A stretch of DNA of 64,000 nucleotides from Triatoma infestans (taxonomy: Eukaryota; Arthropoda; Insecta; Hemiptera; Reduviidae): positions 1-64,000 of the forward strand of contig JAAEAF010000097.1 in assembly GCA_011037195.1 (NCBI GenBank). Reading direction: 5' to 3'. Positions 54,850 through 63,709 of the stretch are shown here, one piece after another; position 1 is the first letter of the stretch; the number at the start of each line of letters is the position of its first letter. The notes beneath the pieces were generated by a model. That model saw only the letters and a list, made by a program, of their open reading frames with translations, was not told the DNA's origin and searched no databases. The translations under genes and the position numbers were made by a program.

Positions 54850-55513
54850 TTTGTGCATTAAATATTGCTCAAAAAGAGAAGCATTCATATAAGATTACAT
54901 TCAGGTCACATTATATAACCATGCGTTACAAATACCAATACGCTGTATGTGAAATATACCATGCCTTTAGCAATTACTACACCACTGCCACTATTCACTT
55001 GCTTTAGCAACTGAACTTTAGCTAACATAATGGAAACAATGGAAGGGAAATCTTATAAGTAAATGAACACTATAAGTTAGCGATTATTTGTGATTTATTG
55101 AAAAGGATTTTTGTCAAAATTTTTCTTAAGTTATTGTTGTTAAATGTAAACATTTATGGACCAAAGCGGGTCAAACAATGCCCCATCCCGAGAGGTTTAT
55201 TCATTTTCTTTTCTTCTATTTAAAATCACACGCTTAGAAACATGCAGACTGTTCAATAAAACATTTCTTTCATAATCTGATAACTTCAAAATTTTTTGTA
55301 AAATCTTATAGGTTCAAAAGTTATTTCTCTATAAAATAGTACGATTCATACCTTACAGAATATTAAGGCAAATGATCGTAAGCATGAAATTCTTATATTT
55401 AACAAAATTTGTTTATTGTACTTATATATGCATAAGATTATTCACTGTGGTTAATTTATTATCATAATTATACATTACATATATGGTTTTGAGTGTATAT
55501 AAGTCTATTATAT
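54850..55513. other. Interval without recognised gene
   Basis: A+T-rich; no gene or repeat recognised. Confidence 0.5.
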
Positions 55514-55870
55514 TGTAATGGGAGCCGAAGAGCTAAGAAGTACATTAAATGAATCACAATTTTGTTGTTCCCCACATGGGCCAGACTAGGAAGGAACATT
55601 GGGTTCATATAAATAGAGCGACAGCAGTACAGTTCAGGACAGTATACGACCAGTTTACATCCAGTCAGCGACCTATCTACCTTCGTATTACTCAGTCAGT
55701 CTGTCTCTTTATATTTCTCTCGCTACCTAACTTCTAACGTTAACTGTAAAGTCCTTGCAGTTTGTGTGTTCTTTCATTATACAGTCTACAGCATATCATT
55801 CAGCTTTATTTCTCTAAAAATCTCATTATCTCAACTATTCGCTCTCTCTTTCTCACATCCAATGCAATAT
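55514..55870 (+). mobile_element. LTR-like family L, best copy
   Basis: Begins TGTAATGGGAG. A TATA box (CATATAAATAGAG, 55605-55617) is followed by closely spaced AGTACAGTTC, GGACAGTATACG, CAGTTTACATCCAGTCAG and CAGTCAGTCTGTCTC words, then CGCTACCTAACTTCT and TAAAGTCCTTGCAG. A promoter with many CAGT-like initiators inside a repeat that starts TG is what a retrotransposon LTR looks like. No primer-binding site or gag-pol lies next to it, and its 3' limit is uncertain. Confidence 0.6.
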
Positions 55871-56799
55871 GAATAACCAAACAAATTAACCCCCAAAACC
55901 AGGTATATATTCTAATGTTAGTTTTACCTTGTACAATATATTACAAAGATGCATTTTAAAGTTGAATGATCGAAAGAAAAACTTTAAAAAAAAAAAAAAA
56001 AAAATGAAATCTTAAGGACATATATAAGATTACCACTCTATACAACAAAATAAATAAATAAATAAATAAATAAGTAAAAACAAAATAATTAGATAAATAA
56101 AATCTTATCATTTCAGAGAAGTGGATCACCTTATCAGTTAGTTGCAAAACATATGGTTGATATTCAATTTTTGTTTACAAACAACTAACTTCTTATTATT
56201 TCTAGATAATACGAATTTCTGTTTTTGTTTTTTTTTTTTAGTTATGCACGCACGCGCACTTTTTTCGGAATCAGTGGATCAAAAATTCTGTGTATTTCCG
56301 GTATAAATTTGTTAATCGTTCTAATATACAAATAAAAAAATAAATAAAAAACTTAAAGCATTTGCTGCAAGCACAGATAGTTTTCTATCACCATTATTTA
56401 TGGCTATTAAAAATTATTAATTTGCAATTCACTACATAGATCAGAAATAATATCTAAAGGTCCCCTAACGAATACAGCAAAATAAAATACAGTCTTACTT
56501 TAATTTAATTTTGTTTACAACAAACATTAGCATTTAAAAAATAAACTAGGTCATGAACTCAAGATGTTTTTGATCCTTCTTCACTTCAACATATTGGTGT
56601 AATTTTCTATGTTTGTATTTTAAATAAATAATCTTTAAAGTAATATATAGAGAAATACGAGTATAAAAAAAATTAAATCACAAATATATATATATTTTTG
56701 TTTTATTTATTTTGAATTCAACATCTGTATAAAAATGTACAATAGTAAAAATGGTACGACATGGTACTTAAAATATTAGAAATATTAAATATTTTAAAA
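55871..56799. other. A+T-rich interval with small repeat scraps
   Basis: Poly-A at 55987-56002 and (AAAT)n at 56048-56073. 56245-56330 (CACTTTTTTCGGAATCAGTGG, GTATTTCCGG) is a decayed family H head on the minus strand. No gene. Confidence 0.5.
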
Positions 56800-57372
56800 A
56801 CTAAAGGGGTTGAAGTAAATTTTGCTTGGACTAAAGCTCGTTGTGTCATCAGCAAACAATGAAATAGTGGATACGATGGCAAAGGAAGCTACAGAGAGCG
56901 GTGAGACTGAAGATATTTCAATCCCGGTCTCTGATTTAAAAAAATATTTAACTCTGAAATTATTGGAAGAATGGCAAAAAGCAAATGAGACTTGATTTAA
57001 GGGAACATACTATAAATCTGTCATAAGTAAGATCTCAAAAAACTGTTTGTTTAAACATTTAAATTTGAACAGAATTGCTATAGTCACAATCAATAGATTG
57101 AGATCAGGTCATGCGGATGTGGGGAGCTATTTATGGCAGGATAGGTCTTAAGACACTCTCCTTATTGTAATCTCTGTCAAGACATAGAAGATTTCCAGCA
57201 TGTTATAATAAGCTGCGCTAAATTCGAGCGAGAAACAACAGAATTATTTCATAAAATTACGCCGTATCACACAAACCCCTTTCAATTATGAAAAAATAAT
57301 ATTTTCAAACCCTCCAGCGTACAAAGTTTGGTAGAGTACTTAGCTGTGTATAAATGTAAAGTTTAAAAAATA
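56800..57372 (+). pseudogene. LINE RNase H end and C-terminal zinc region, broken
   Basis: The plus strand gives NNEIVDTMAKEATESGETED (end of RNase H), ISIPVSDLKKYLTLKLLEEW, then INRLRSGHADVGSYLW and, after a shift, HSPYCNLCQDIEDFQHVIIS and CAKFERETTELFHKI, a C-x2-C-H-C tail, with FNYEKIIFSNPPAYKVW at the end. This matches the C-terminus of I/LOA-type LINE pol proteins. At least three stops are present. Confidence 0.72.
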
Positions 57373-57609
57373 AGAGAAAAAGGTGATCTATTAAAATAAT
57401 TCTGAGTGCTGAGCACATGTAAATGAAGAAATGAGAACATTAAAGCAACAAGTAATAGGAGAATATGGTCAAATGTTTTTGAAATCATGACCAGAAAAAA
57501 AAATACAGAAAAAAAAACAATTACATGGGTTTAAAGGAGAAGAGGAAACAATTAAAATATCAGGAGGACTTGGAATATGTGATGAAGAAGCTGAAGAAAC
57601 AATATGATA
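57373..57609. other. A-rich interval, nothing recognised
   Basis: A-rich spacer between two LINE fragments. No domain can be read in any frame. Confidence 0.4.
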
Positions 57610-57970
57610 AATAGGGGGATGAGAATAAATTACTTAAAAAAGAGAGATATGGTTGTAGGAGGAATGGGTATGAAGATCTGTAAATAGAGGGAAAAACAAT
57701 GAGTACAGTAAGATGTTTAAATACCTAGGCTCACTGTTGGAGGAGGAGGAGGGAAGATGTGATATGGAAGTGTGGGTACCGTTCTATGGATCAACTGCAA
57801 CTCCAAAGAAAATAAAAAGAGAATAAGGTAACATATGGTTCCGAAACATGGACAACCTCAAAAAATTCTATCTCGAAGGTGAAGGCAATTGAGATGGACT
57901 TTTGGAGGAGATGCATGATAAGAAGACGATAGCTGATCGAATATATTCCAAAAATTTTTTTTCAAAATTA
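57610..57970 (+). pseudogene. RTE-like RT thumb fragment
   Basis: The plus strand reads DMVVGGMGMKICK, FKYLGSLLEEEEGRCDMEV and, one frame over, YGSETWTTSKNSISKVKAIE and MDFWRRCMIRRR. This corresponds to the YLGS and YxSETW segments of RTE-type RTs. It is short and shifted. Confidence 0.68.
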
Positions 57971-58157
57971 GAATTTGGTCTGTTTCCATTCCTTTCTAGT
58001 ATTGGGATGATGAAAGCGTATCTAACATTTAAATGACTGTTGAGTCTAATGAGTCTAAAGTTACAATTATCAAGAAAAACTTATTTCTATTCCCCCCCCC
58101 CCCAAGATCTCAAACTAAAATGAGCAAAAAAAAAAAAAATCAATAAAGTAGCCTATC

Positions 58158-58338
58158 ATCAGAGACATTTTCCGTGTAGCCTGCTTCATTTTGTGGTCAT
58201 CGACCGGTTTCGGGCGTTCGCCCATCTTCAGGATGCGTTTTTCAGACAGTGTGCCAACACAGACTCGTACAGAGACTTAGTTTCACACTAACTGAGGTGT
58301 ATTTTTAAAAACAGCTCTGCGGAACCAACCACCACAAC
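58158..58338 (-). mobile_element. Family P repeat with perfect duplications
   Basis: A 181-bp copy running ATCAGAGACATTTTCCGTG ... CCACCACAAC between 12-bp duplications AAGTAGCCTATC (58146-58157 and 58339-58350). Most of it is one inverted arm carrying the hammerhead-like motif on the minus strand. The last 25 bp (AGCTCTGCGGAACCAACC...) are the opposite terminus. Small size, duplications and inverted termini suggest a heavily deleted Penelope-like insertion. Confidence 0.82.
58198..58235 (-). ncRNA. Hammerhead-like ribozyme motif, intact core
   Basis: On the minus strand: helix I strand CATC, core CTGAAGA, one T, helix II arms GGGC and GCCC closed by GAAC, core GAAAC, a minimal helix III (AC/GT around CG) and GTC just before the cleavage point, then helix I strand GATG. 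All invariant hammerhead core bases are present. The unpaired T at the base of helix II and the very short helix III are departures that would favour dimer action, as described for Penelope-like elements. Activity is not shown by sequence. Confidence 0.6.
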
Positions 58339-58444
58339 AAGTAGCCTATCCACCATGATTTTGACGGAAACCATTGTACTAGAGATCCCCTAAACGCAAT
58401 TTCAAGTCTTTTCAGCCTTTATGTTACAATTTTTTTTTAGTTAT

Positions 58445-58570
58445 GCTACTCAAAAATACACAAAATTATAATTCGCTAAAACTCTTTTTGTTTTCGTCCC
58501 CACCGGTACTCATGGAGTGAGAATTTCGAAAATCTGAGTCGATCGAAATATATAATATTTCCTCTTAAAG
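58445..58570 (-). mobile_element. Family H head fragment, decayed
   Basis: CTACTCAAAAATACACAAAA, TCGCTAAAACTCTTTTTG, CACCGGTACTC and AATATTTCCTCTTAAAG in the order of the minus-strand head. Confidence 0.5.
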
Positions 58571-59353
58571 ATGCTTCGTTTACTCTTTTTTTTTCAGCAC
58601 GGGTCCGCTGCCAGTGTTAAAAGCTTTAGGGTGATTGCAAGCATTTGTAGTTTCTGATTCCCAAGTGACATAAATTTACCCAAGTTTTTCAGGATCTATA
58701 TAATCATCAACACCAGATTAAATATGATTTGGAATCAGAAACGACTGCAATACTTCTTGATACTGCAAAAAGAATATACTTAATATCTAATTTCCGTCAA
58801 GTATTTCTTGAACTTTATGTTTTCTAAGAATAGTGGAAAAAAACAAGAATGAGGTAAAAAGAAATACATGAAAATACATACGTTCTTTTGTTAAAACAAA
58901 AGCTCTTTAAAGGTCAATTACAGATAAAAAGGAAGACTTGTCTTATTTAATAGACGACTCAGAAAGCATTACAAAACAATAGTTTTTAATAAACAAAACA
59001 AAGGGAACTTTCCCAATGTCAACCAGTATACAGTTAATAAACATTTCATATTTGTTAACTGTACAAGTTAAAATATTATGTCCAGATTATATATGTATTG
59101 TTCTTTCTTTTTTTAAGTTGTTTTATTATGCAGTGAGTGTTTTATGTTTGTATTTTTAGTTCGCTTTCTAAACAACAGTTTTAAGTATAGCTTGGAAATT
59201 GATTTTCTCTACATACAGTTGAGGTTCATCATTTACTATTTCTAGAATATTATGTACAACCTGTAACGAGACTTATTGAAATTTCATTGGAGCTCGGATA
59301 TAATTAATGTCACAAACAGTGCGTGGTTTATTTTTTTTTTTTAAAGTCGGAAG
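58571..59353. other. Interval without recognised gene
   Basis: A+T-rich; no gene. Confidence 0.5.
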
Positions 59354-59365
59354 GTAAACATTTTC

Positions 59366-59475
59366 ATCAGAGACATTTTCCGTGGTAGCCTGCTTCGTTT
59401 TGTGGTCATCAACGAAGCAGGCTACCACGGAAAATGTCTCTGATGCTTTCCAGCTCTGCGGAACCAACCACCACA
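59366..59475 (+). mobile_element. Family P snap-back copy
   Basis: A 110-bp copy that keeps only the termini. Arms of 35 bp at 59365-59399 and 59411-59445 are perfect reverse complements with an 11-nt loop, followed by the AGCTCTGCGGAACC end. A 12-bp duplication GTAAACATTTTC (59354-59365 and 59476-59487) flanks it. The hammerhead-like motif is deleted. Confidence 0.85.
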
Positions 59476-59639
59476 GTAAACATTTTCGTTGGTAGTCCTG
59501 TAATATTTTATAGTCCTCTTATTACAATTTTCATAGTTATTACTAATTCTCTTCAAACATATAATTCTTACTATATGTTTAGTTGCCTTTAATTTACATG
59601 AAAATGAGGATCTAAACATAATAAAACGACTTTTAAAAT

Positions 59640-59715
59640 TCAGATGACCGGAAGTGCGTTTTTACTGAACAGTTTCTTCAGTTTTCGTGATTTTCTCCAT
59701 AAAAAACACTGACGA
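59640..59715 (+). mobile_element. Family H fragment
   Basis: GATGACCGGAAGTGCGTTTT, then TACTGAACAGTTTCTTCAG and TTTTCGTGATTTTCTCC match the junction between two internal units. Confidence 0.7.
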
Positions 59716-59724
59716 ATTTATTAA

Positions 59725-60026
59725 ATTTATTCAAAGATTCATAGGATCCATAAGAGTGTAGAAACACAAAAATGAATAAAAAAAAAAGTTATTTACTCCC
59801 CGCCGAGGTCAGACTAGTCAAAGGGATGGTTCAATTCATATAAATAGAGGACAGCAGTACAGTTTTTAGAAGAGAGTTTTAGAACAGTTTTACTACAGTT
59901 TACGATCAGTTTACATCCAGTCAGCAACGTATCTATTACGTTCTTATTATTCAGCCAGTCTGTCTATTTACAATATACATATATGTATATATATCTCGCT
60001 ACCTAACTTCTATAGACTTGTGAAAT
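59725..60026 (+). mobile_element. LTR-like family L, 5' part of split copy
   Basis: AAAGATTCATAGGATCC, AGGTCAGACTAG, a TATA box CATATAAATAGAGGACAG (59838-59855) and repeated ACAGTTT words. It is interrupted by a family P insertion after ACTTGTGAAAT and resumes at 61097. Confidence 0.6.
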
Positions 60027-60087
60027 TGTTGTGGTGGTTGGAAAGCATCAGAGACATTTTCCGTGATAACCTGTTTCATTTTGTGGT

Positions 60088-60125
60088 CATCGACCGGTTT
60101 CGGGCGTTCGCCCATCTTCAGGATG
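60088..60125 (-). ncRNA. Hammerhead-like ribozyme motif, intact core
   Basis: Identical in all 38 positions to the motif at 58198-58235 as far as I can read: CATC, CTGAAGA, GGGC-GAAC-GCCC, GAAAC, GTC, GATG on the minus strand. Its conservation in an otherwise diverging repeat suggests past selection for the fold. Confidence 0.6.
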
Positions 60126-60433
60126 CGTTTGTCAGAGACAGTGTGATAACACAGACTTGCACAGAGCAAATTCAGTTTACACACTGACTGGTCTTTTTAA
60201 TTATTGTATTTAAAAACTAAACTCTTTAACTAGATCAAGAGGGATATGGCGATAAACACAAGACACAAAACTTAATAAACGAACAGATAAAATTTGCCAG
60301 TGAGCCATTATTCAAAACACTCTTCCCACAATAGCAATAGAAACGCAATTAACAGTATAAATAGTATGCATGGACTAAATAGTTCTTAAACAGATTTTAG
60401 ATTTAGTTTAGTTTTAAATCTGCTAGTTTAAAA

Positions 60434-60625
60434 AGAAAAAAAAATTAAATATCCACATTTAAGTATGCGTGCGTACATGGATGGTGTATGTGAATGTTGT
60501 GTGAAAGGTGAAATGTTGAGTGGAATGCATAATTATAAAAAACTTAATTATAAAAAAACCATATTTAGATATACATGAGTGCGTGGATGGCGTATGAGAA
60601 TTGTAAAAGGTGAAATGCACAATAT
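60434..60625. repeat. Two-unit tandem repeat inside family P
   Basis: ATGGATGGTGTATGTGAAT with AAAGGTGAAATG (about 60477-60515) recurs as GTGGATGGCGTATGAGAAT with AAAGGTGAAATG (about 60583-60617), spaced roughly 105 bp. Both are preceded by CCACATTTA- or CCATATTTA-type words. Confidence 0.75.
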
Positions 60626-61096
60626 GTTTAGTGTCATCAAACAGCCTGCTCATATATATTTTGCTTGGTTGTTTATTTGTTTTGATTATTTTAATTGTTA
60701 TTTTAATTTTTATTTTAATCACTTAATTTTAAATTATATCAATTTAAATCGTTATTTAATTTAATTTTAAATTTATATTGGATTAGTTAATTGTAAAGTG
60801 AATCTTCCTCCAACAACAGAGTTTAAAAATTAGACCTCCACGTGGTGTTTCCATTTTAAGAAAAAATTTGTCCCTTTAACAACCCAAACACGGGTATTCC
60901 TTTTTCCCCACTCAGGTACCATCGCCATACCCCTCTTGACCTAGTTTAAGAGTTTAGTTTTTAAATACAATTAAAAATGACCAGTCAGTGTGTAAACTGA
61001 ATTTGCTCTGTGCAAGTCTGTGTTACCACAGACAAGCGCCCGAAACAGGTCGATGACCACAAAAAGAAGCAGGCTATCACGGAAAATGTCTCTGAT

Positions 61097-61204
61097 ACTT
61101 GTAAAATCCTTGCAGTTTGTGTGTACTGTTTATTATACAGTGTTCAGCATATCATCTAGTTTATTTCTCTAAAATCCATTCTCTCTATTTCTCACTCCTT
61201 CTCA
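61097..61204 (+). mobile_element. LTR-like family L, 3' part of split copy
   Basis: ACTTGTAAAATCCTTGCAG, TTTGTGTGTACTG, TTATACAGTGTTCAGCATAT and TTTATTTCTCTAAAA continue the order seen at 55745-55820. Confidence 0.6.
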
Positions 61205-61347
61205 CAACCATTATACTAACTATAAAATTTGTCAATTACACTTTTGTATACTAGGAAGAAAAAAATCTAAGGGGTAGCACTGGACTCGAACCCGCGACCT
61301 CCGCGTGAGAGTCCAACACCACCCTACCACTCAGCTAATCCCTTCTT
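61205..61347 (-). mobile_element. SINE head (GGAAGGGATTAG group) beside a family H scrap
   Basis: 61211-61240 (ACTAACTATAAAATTTGTCA) is the last part of family H in plus orientation, with its hairpin lost. 61268-61347 on the minus strand is a tRNA-like head: GAAGGGATTAGCTGAGTGG (box A) and CGGGTTCGAGTCC (box B), without the SINE body. Confidence 0.7.
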
Positions 61348-61349
61348 TG

Positions 61350-61353
<4 letters not shown>

Positions 61354-61429
<76 letters not shown>
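61354..61429. repeat. (TTA)n microsatellite
   Basis: About 25 uninterrupted TTA units, directly adjoining the SINE head. Confidence 0.97.
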
Positions 61430-62463
61430 TACTTAAAAAGGAATTTTACCTCAAAGAATCGAGCACTAAATCACTGGGAAAATATGTGTACAATTTGCTT
61501 CCTTATTTATCCACCTTGTCAGTCTACAGTCTTCATCAAGGGCATGGACTTTTATTCATCTTTCCTAGAATAAGAATCAATATTCGGACATAAAATATTT
61601 ATGTGATTAACTCATAATAAAAAAGTAAAAAAAAAAAAGAAGCAAATATAGAATATCCTTTTTAGGATGATAATTAAATAAAACATAAATCAAATAGCCA
61701 ACGGGTTCCTATAGTTTTCGTCATTAATCAATATCAATCTGTATTTAAATAAAAAGTAATGTCTAGACGGTTTGCACAAATATGAAGACATTTGAAATGT
61801 CTCTGTAGACTAGCCTGTAACGCTAGCCTGCGTATTTTTTTTATAATATATACTATGGGTGTTTAATAAGTATTATTTATGGAAGGTTAAATAATTAATT
61901 TTATACTATTGAAAATTATTGGCGATATAAACAGTTGAGTGGTTAAATGAAAACAATACATTGCACATGTTCTAAACAAACACTTTAAACAACAAAGCCT
62001 CTTCCTTATCTGTATGAGATATATCATCTGTAAATATTGACTAAAATTATTTTCTTATTTACACCTAGTCAAGGATTTGTGAGTCACTATGTTTGTTTAT
62101 CATACTAAAATTATATACCATGTATAATTAATACTATTTAACAATTTATGGATGACAACTGATAATAACAAACTAAAATATTAGCATTATTGCTTTGTTT
62201 TCCTTTTAAATGAAGGTGGAAGCTTTAACTTGGCTATTAACAATGAGCAAAATAGAGGAGTGATTTGTTTTATCAATTGAAATTTTGTTTAATATCTCCC
62301 GTGAAGAGTAGCAAATAAAAACTAGCAATGTATGATCAAACAAACTTAAAAATATATAAACAAAGAAAAAATACACCCACTACTGTGGAAATAAATTTTT
62401 TTGTAAATAAATCATTATAAAACAATAAATAAATAGCATAGTTAAATGCGTAGTTCTTTTTTT
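61430..62463. other. A+T-rich interval, nothing recognised
   Basis: No gene, RNA or repeat family recognised over about 1 kb. Confidence 0.5.
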
Positions 62464-63176
62464 ACTTTCTCTTACTCCTAGTAAGAGGAAGTATTGTAAT
62501 CGTGTCAAATTTTCGATATCGAGTTTTCACCGGAAATATCCGTTTTGAGGTCCCTTGAGTCCAAAAAAGTGGTTTTTAGCGAATGGTCTGTGTGTGTGTG
62601 TGTGTGTGTCTGTGTATGTGTGTCTGTGTGTGTGTATGTATGTGACCAGCATAGCTCAAAAACGAAAAATCGTAGAAAGATCAAACTTGATATTACGTTT
62701 AGGTATCACCATGGGATCTGACGGTGCGTTATGTGTCAATATTCCTCAACCGGAAGTACCACTTTACTAGTTGTTTTTTTTACGTTTTTGCAATTTTCTC
62801 AAAAATGGCTCCGAAGATTTTCTTTGAACTTGCTATATCAACTACACATACAAAGAGCTACAGCTTTTATTTGAAACATTTCTCCAGGAAAATTCATTTA
62901 AGGGCACTTCTGGGGGAGGGGTGGGGTTATTTTTCTCTAAAGTGCTATCACAGTTGATTATACAATTGTATCATCCAAACAAAATTAATTAGAAATAAAT
63001 ACATGGCCAAAATTCCGAGTTTCAAGAAAATTAGTAAACCGGAAGTGCGCTTTTGCTGAACAATTTTTTCAGTTTTCGACGAATCTTATTAAATTTGGTA
63101 CACAAACTATAAAAGCTGTCAATTATAATTTGGAGAACTGGAGTAAGAGAAAGTTGTGTGAGTGTTTCACACCAGA
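62464..63176 (+). mobile_element. Family H repeat, one-unit copy
   Basis: Both ends perfect (ACTTTCTCTTACTCC to CACACCAGA), a (GT)n block at about 62590-62641 and a single unit; 713 bp. Together with 23279-23961 it is among the best-preserved copies. T runs on both flanks. Confidence 0.97.
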
Positions 63177-63277
63177 TTTTTTTGAATTAGTAAATAAATT
63201 ATGATGTTTTACCCCTACAGCTATATTTATATTTTCATCCGAGACATTTTCCGTGGTAGCCTGCTTCATTTTGTGAT

Positions 63278-63315
63278 CATCGACGGGTTTCGAGCGTTCG
63301 CCCATTTTCAAGATG
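63278..63315 (-). ncRNA. Hammerhead-like motif, decayed
   Basis: Minus strand core reads TTGAAAA in place of CTGAAGA, and helix II is GGGC/GCTC. GAAAC, GTC and helix I (CATC/GATG) remain. Expected to be inactive. Confidence 0.45.
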
Positions 63316-63378
63316 CGTTTGTCAGACAGTGTGATAACACAGATTTGCACAAAGGAAATTCAGTTTATATACTGACTG

Positions 63379-63416
63379 CATCCTGAAGTTGGGCGAACGC
63401 CCGAAACCGGTCGATG
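63379..63416 (+). ncRNA. Hammerhead-like motif, one core change
   Basis: Same parts as the intact motifs, but the core is CTGAAGT: the last core A before helix II is T. Helix II GGGC-GAAC-GCCC, GAAAC, GTC and CATC/GATG are unchanged. Confidence 0.5.
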
Positions 63417-63487
63417 ACCACAAAATGAAGCAGAAAATGTTTCTGATGCTTTCCAGCTCTGCGGAACCAACCACCACAACAACTGTA

Positions 63488-63709
63488 TTATATTTTATTT
63501 AAATATAGCAAATCCATAGCGTACACCCCATATTTACGTACATTCCATGATATATGCCATAAATCACAATATTCACTTATGTGATGGCCTATAAACTGTA
63601 TATTACATAAAACATGGGTGGAAAAAAAATAGAAATTTCTATTTCACATCCAATATATTGAACTACTACCTAAAAAAAAAAGCACCCCAGCTAAAATCTT
63701 AGAAAAACA
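63488..63709. other. A+T-rich interval, nothing recognised
   Basis: No gene recognised. Confidence 0.5.

Larger units (their letters stand above)
60027..61096 (-). mobile_element. Family P, longest copy, inserted in an LTR-like repeat
   Basis: About 1070 bp. Inverted arms occupy about 60049-60252 and 60921-61096. The left arm carries an intact hammerhead-like motif; the right arm has lost the CTGA core and half of helix II (GTTACCACAGACAAGCGCCC). The ends TGTTGTGGTGGTTGG at 60027 and TCTCTGAT at 61096 match other copies. An 11-bp duplication with one mismatch (ACTTGTGAAAT at 60016-60026, ACTTGTAAAAT at 61097-61107) flanks it. The interior has no ORF of note and contains a two-unit tandem repeat at about 60434-60625. 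Confidence 0.82.
63236..63487 (+). mobile_element. Family P copy, two inverted arms head to head
   Basis: The left arm 63237-63375 (minus orientation) and the right arm 63376-63480 (plus) meet with almost no spacer. A 9-bp repeat TTATATTTT at 63227-63235 and 63488-63496 probably is the target duplication. Each arm carries a damaged hammerhead-like motif. The copy ends AACCAACCACCACAACAAC. Confidence 0.8.

Noticed and set aside
61354..61429. CRISPR-like regular repeats in the (TTA)n and other tandem tracts
   Set aside because: There are no spacers, only simple-sequence repeats; the DNA is eukaryotic.
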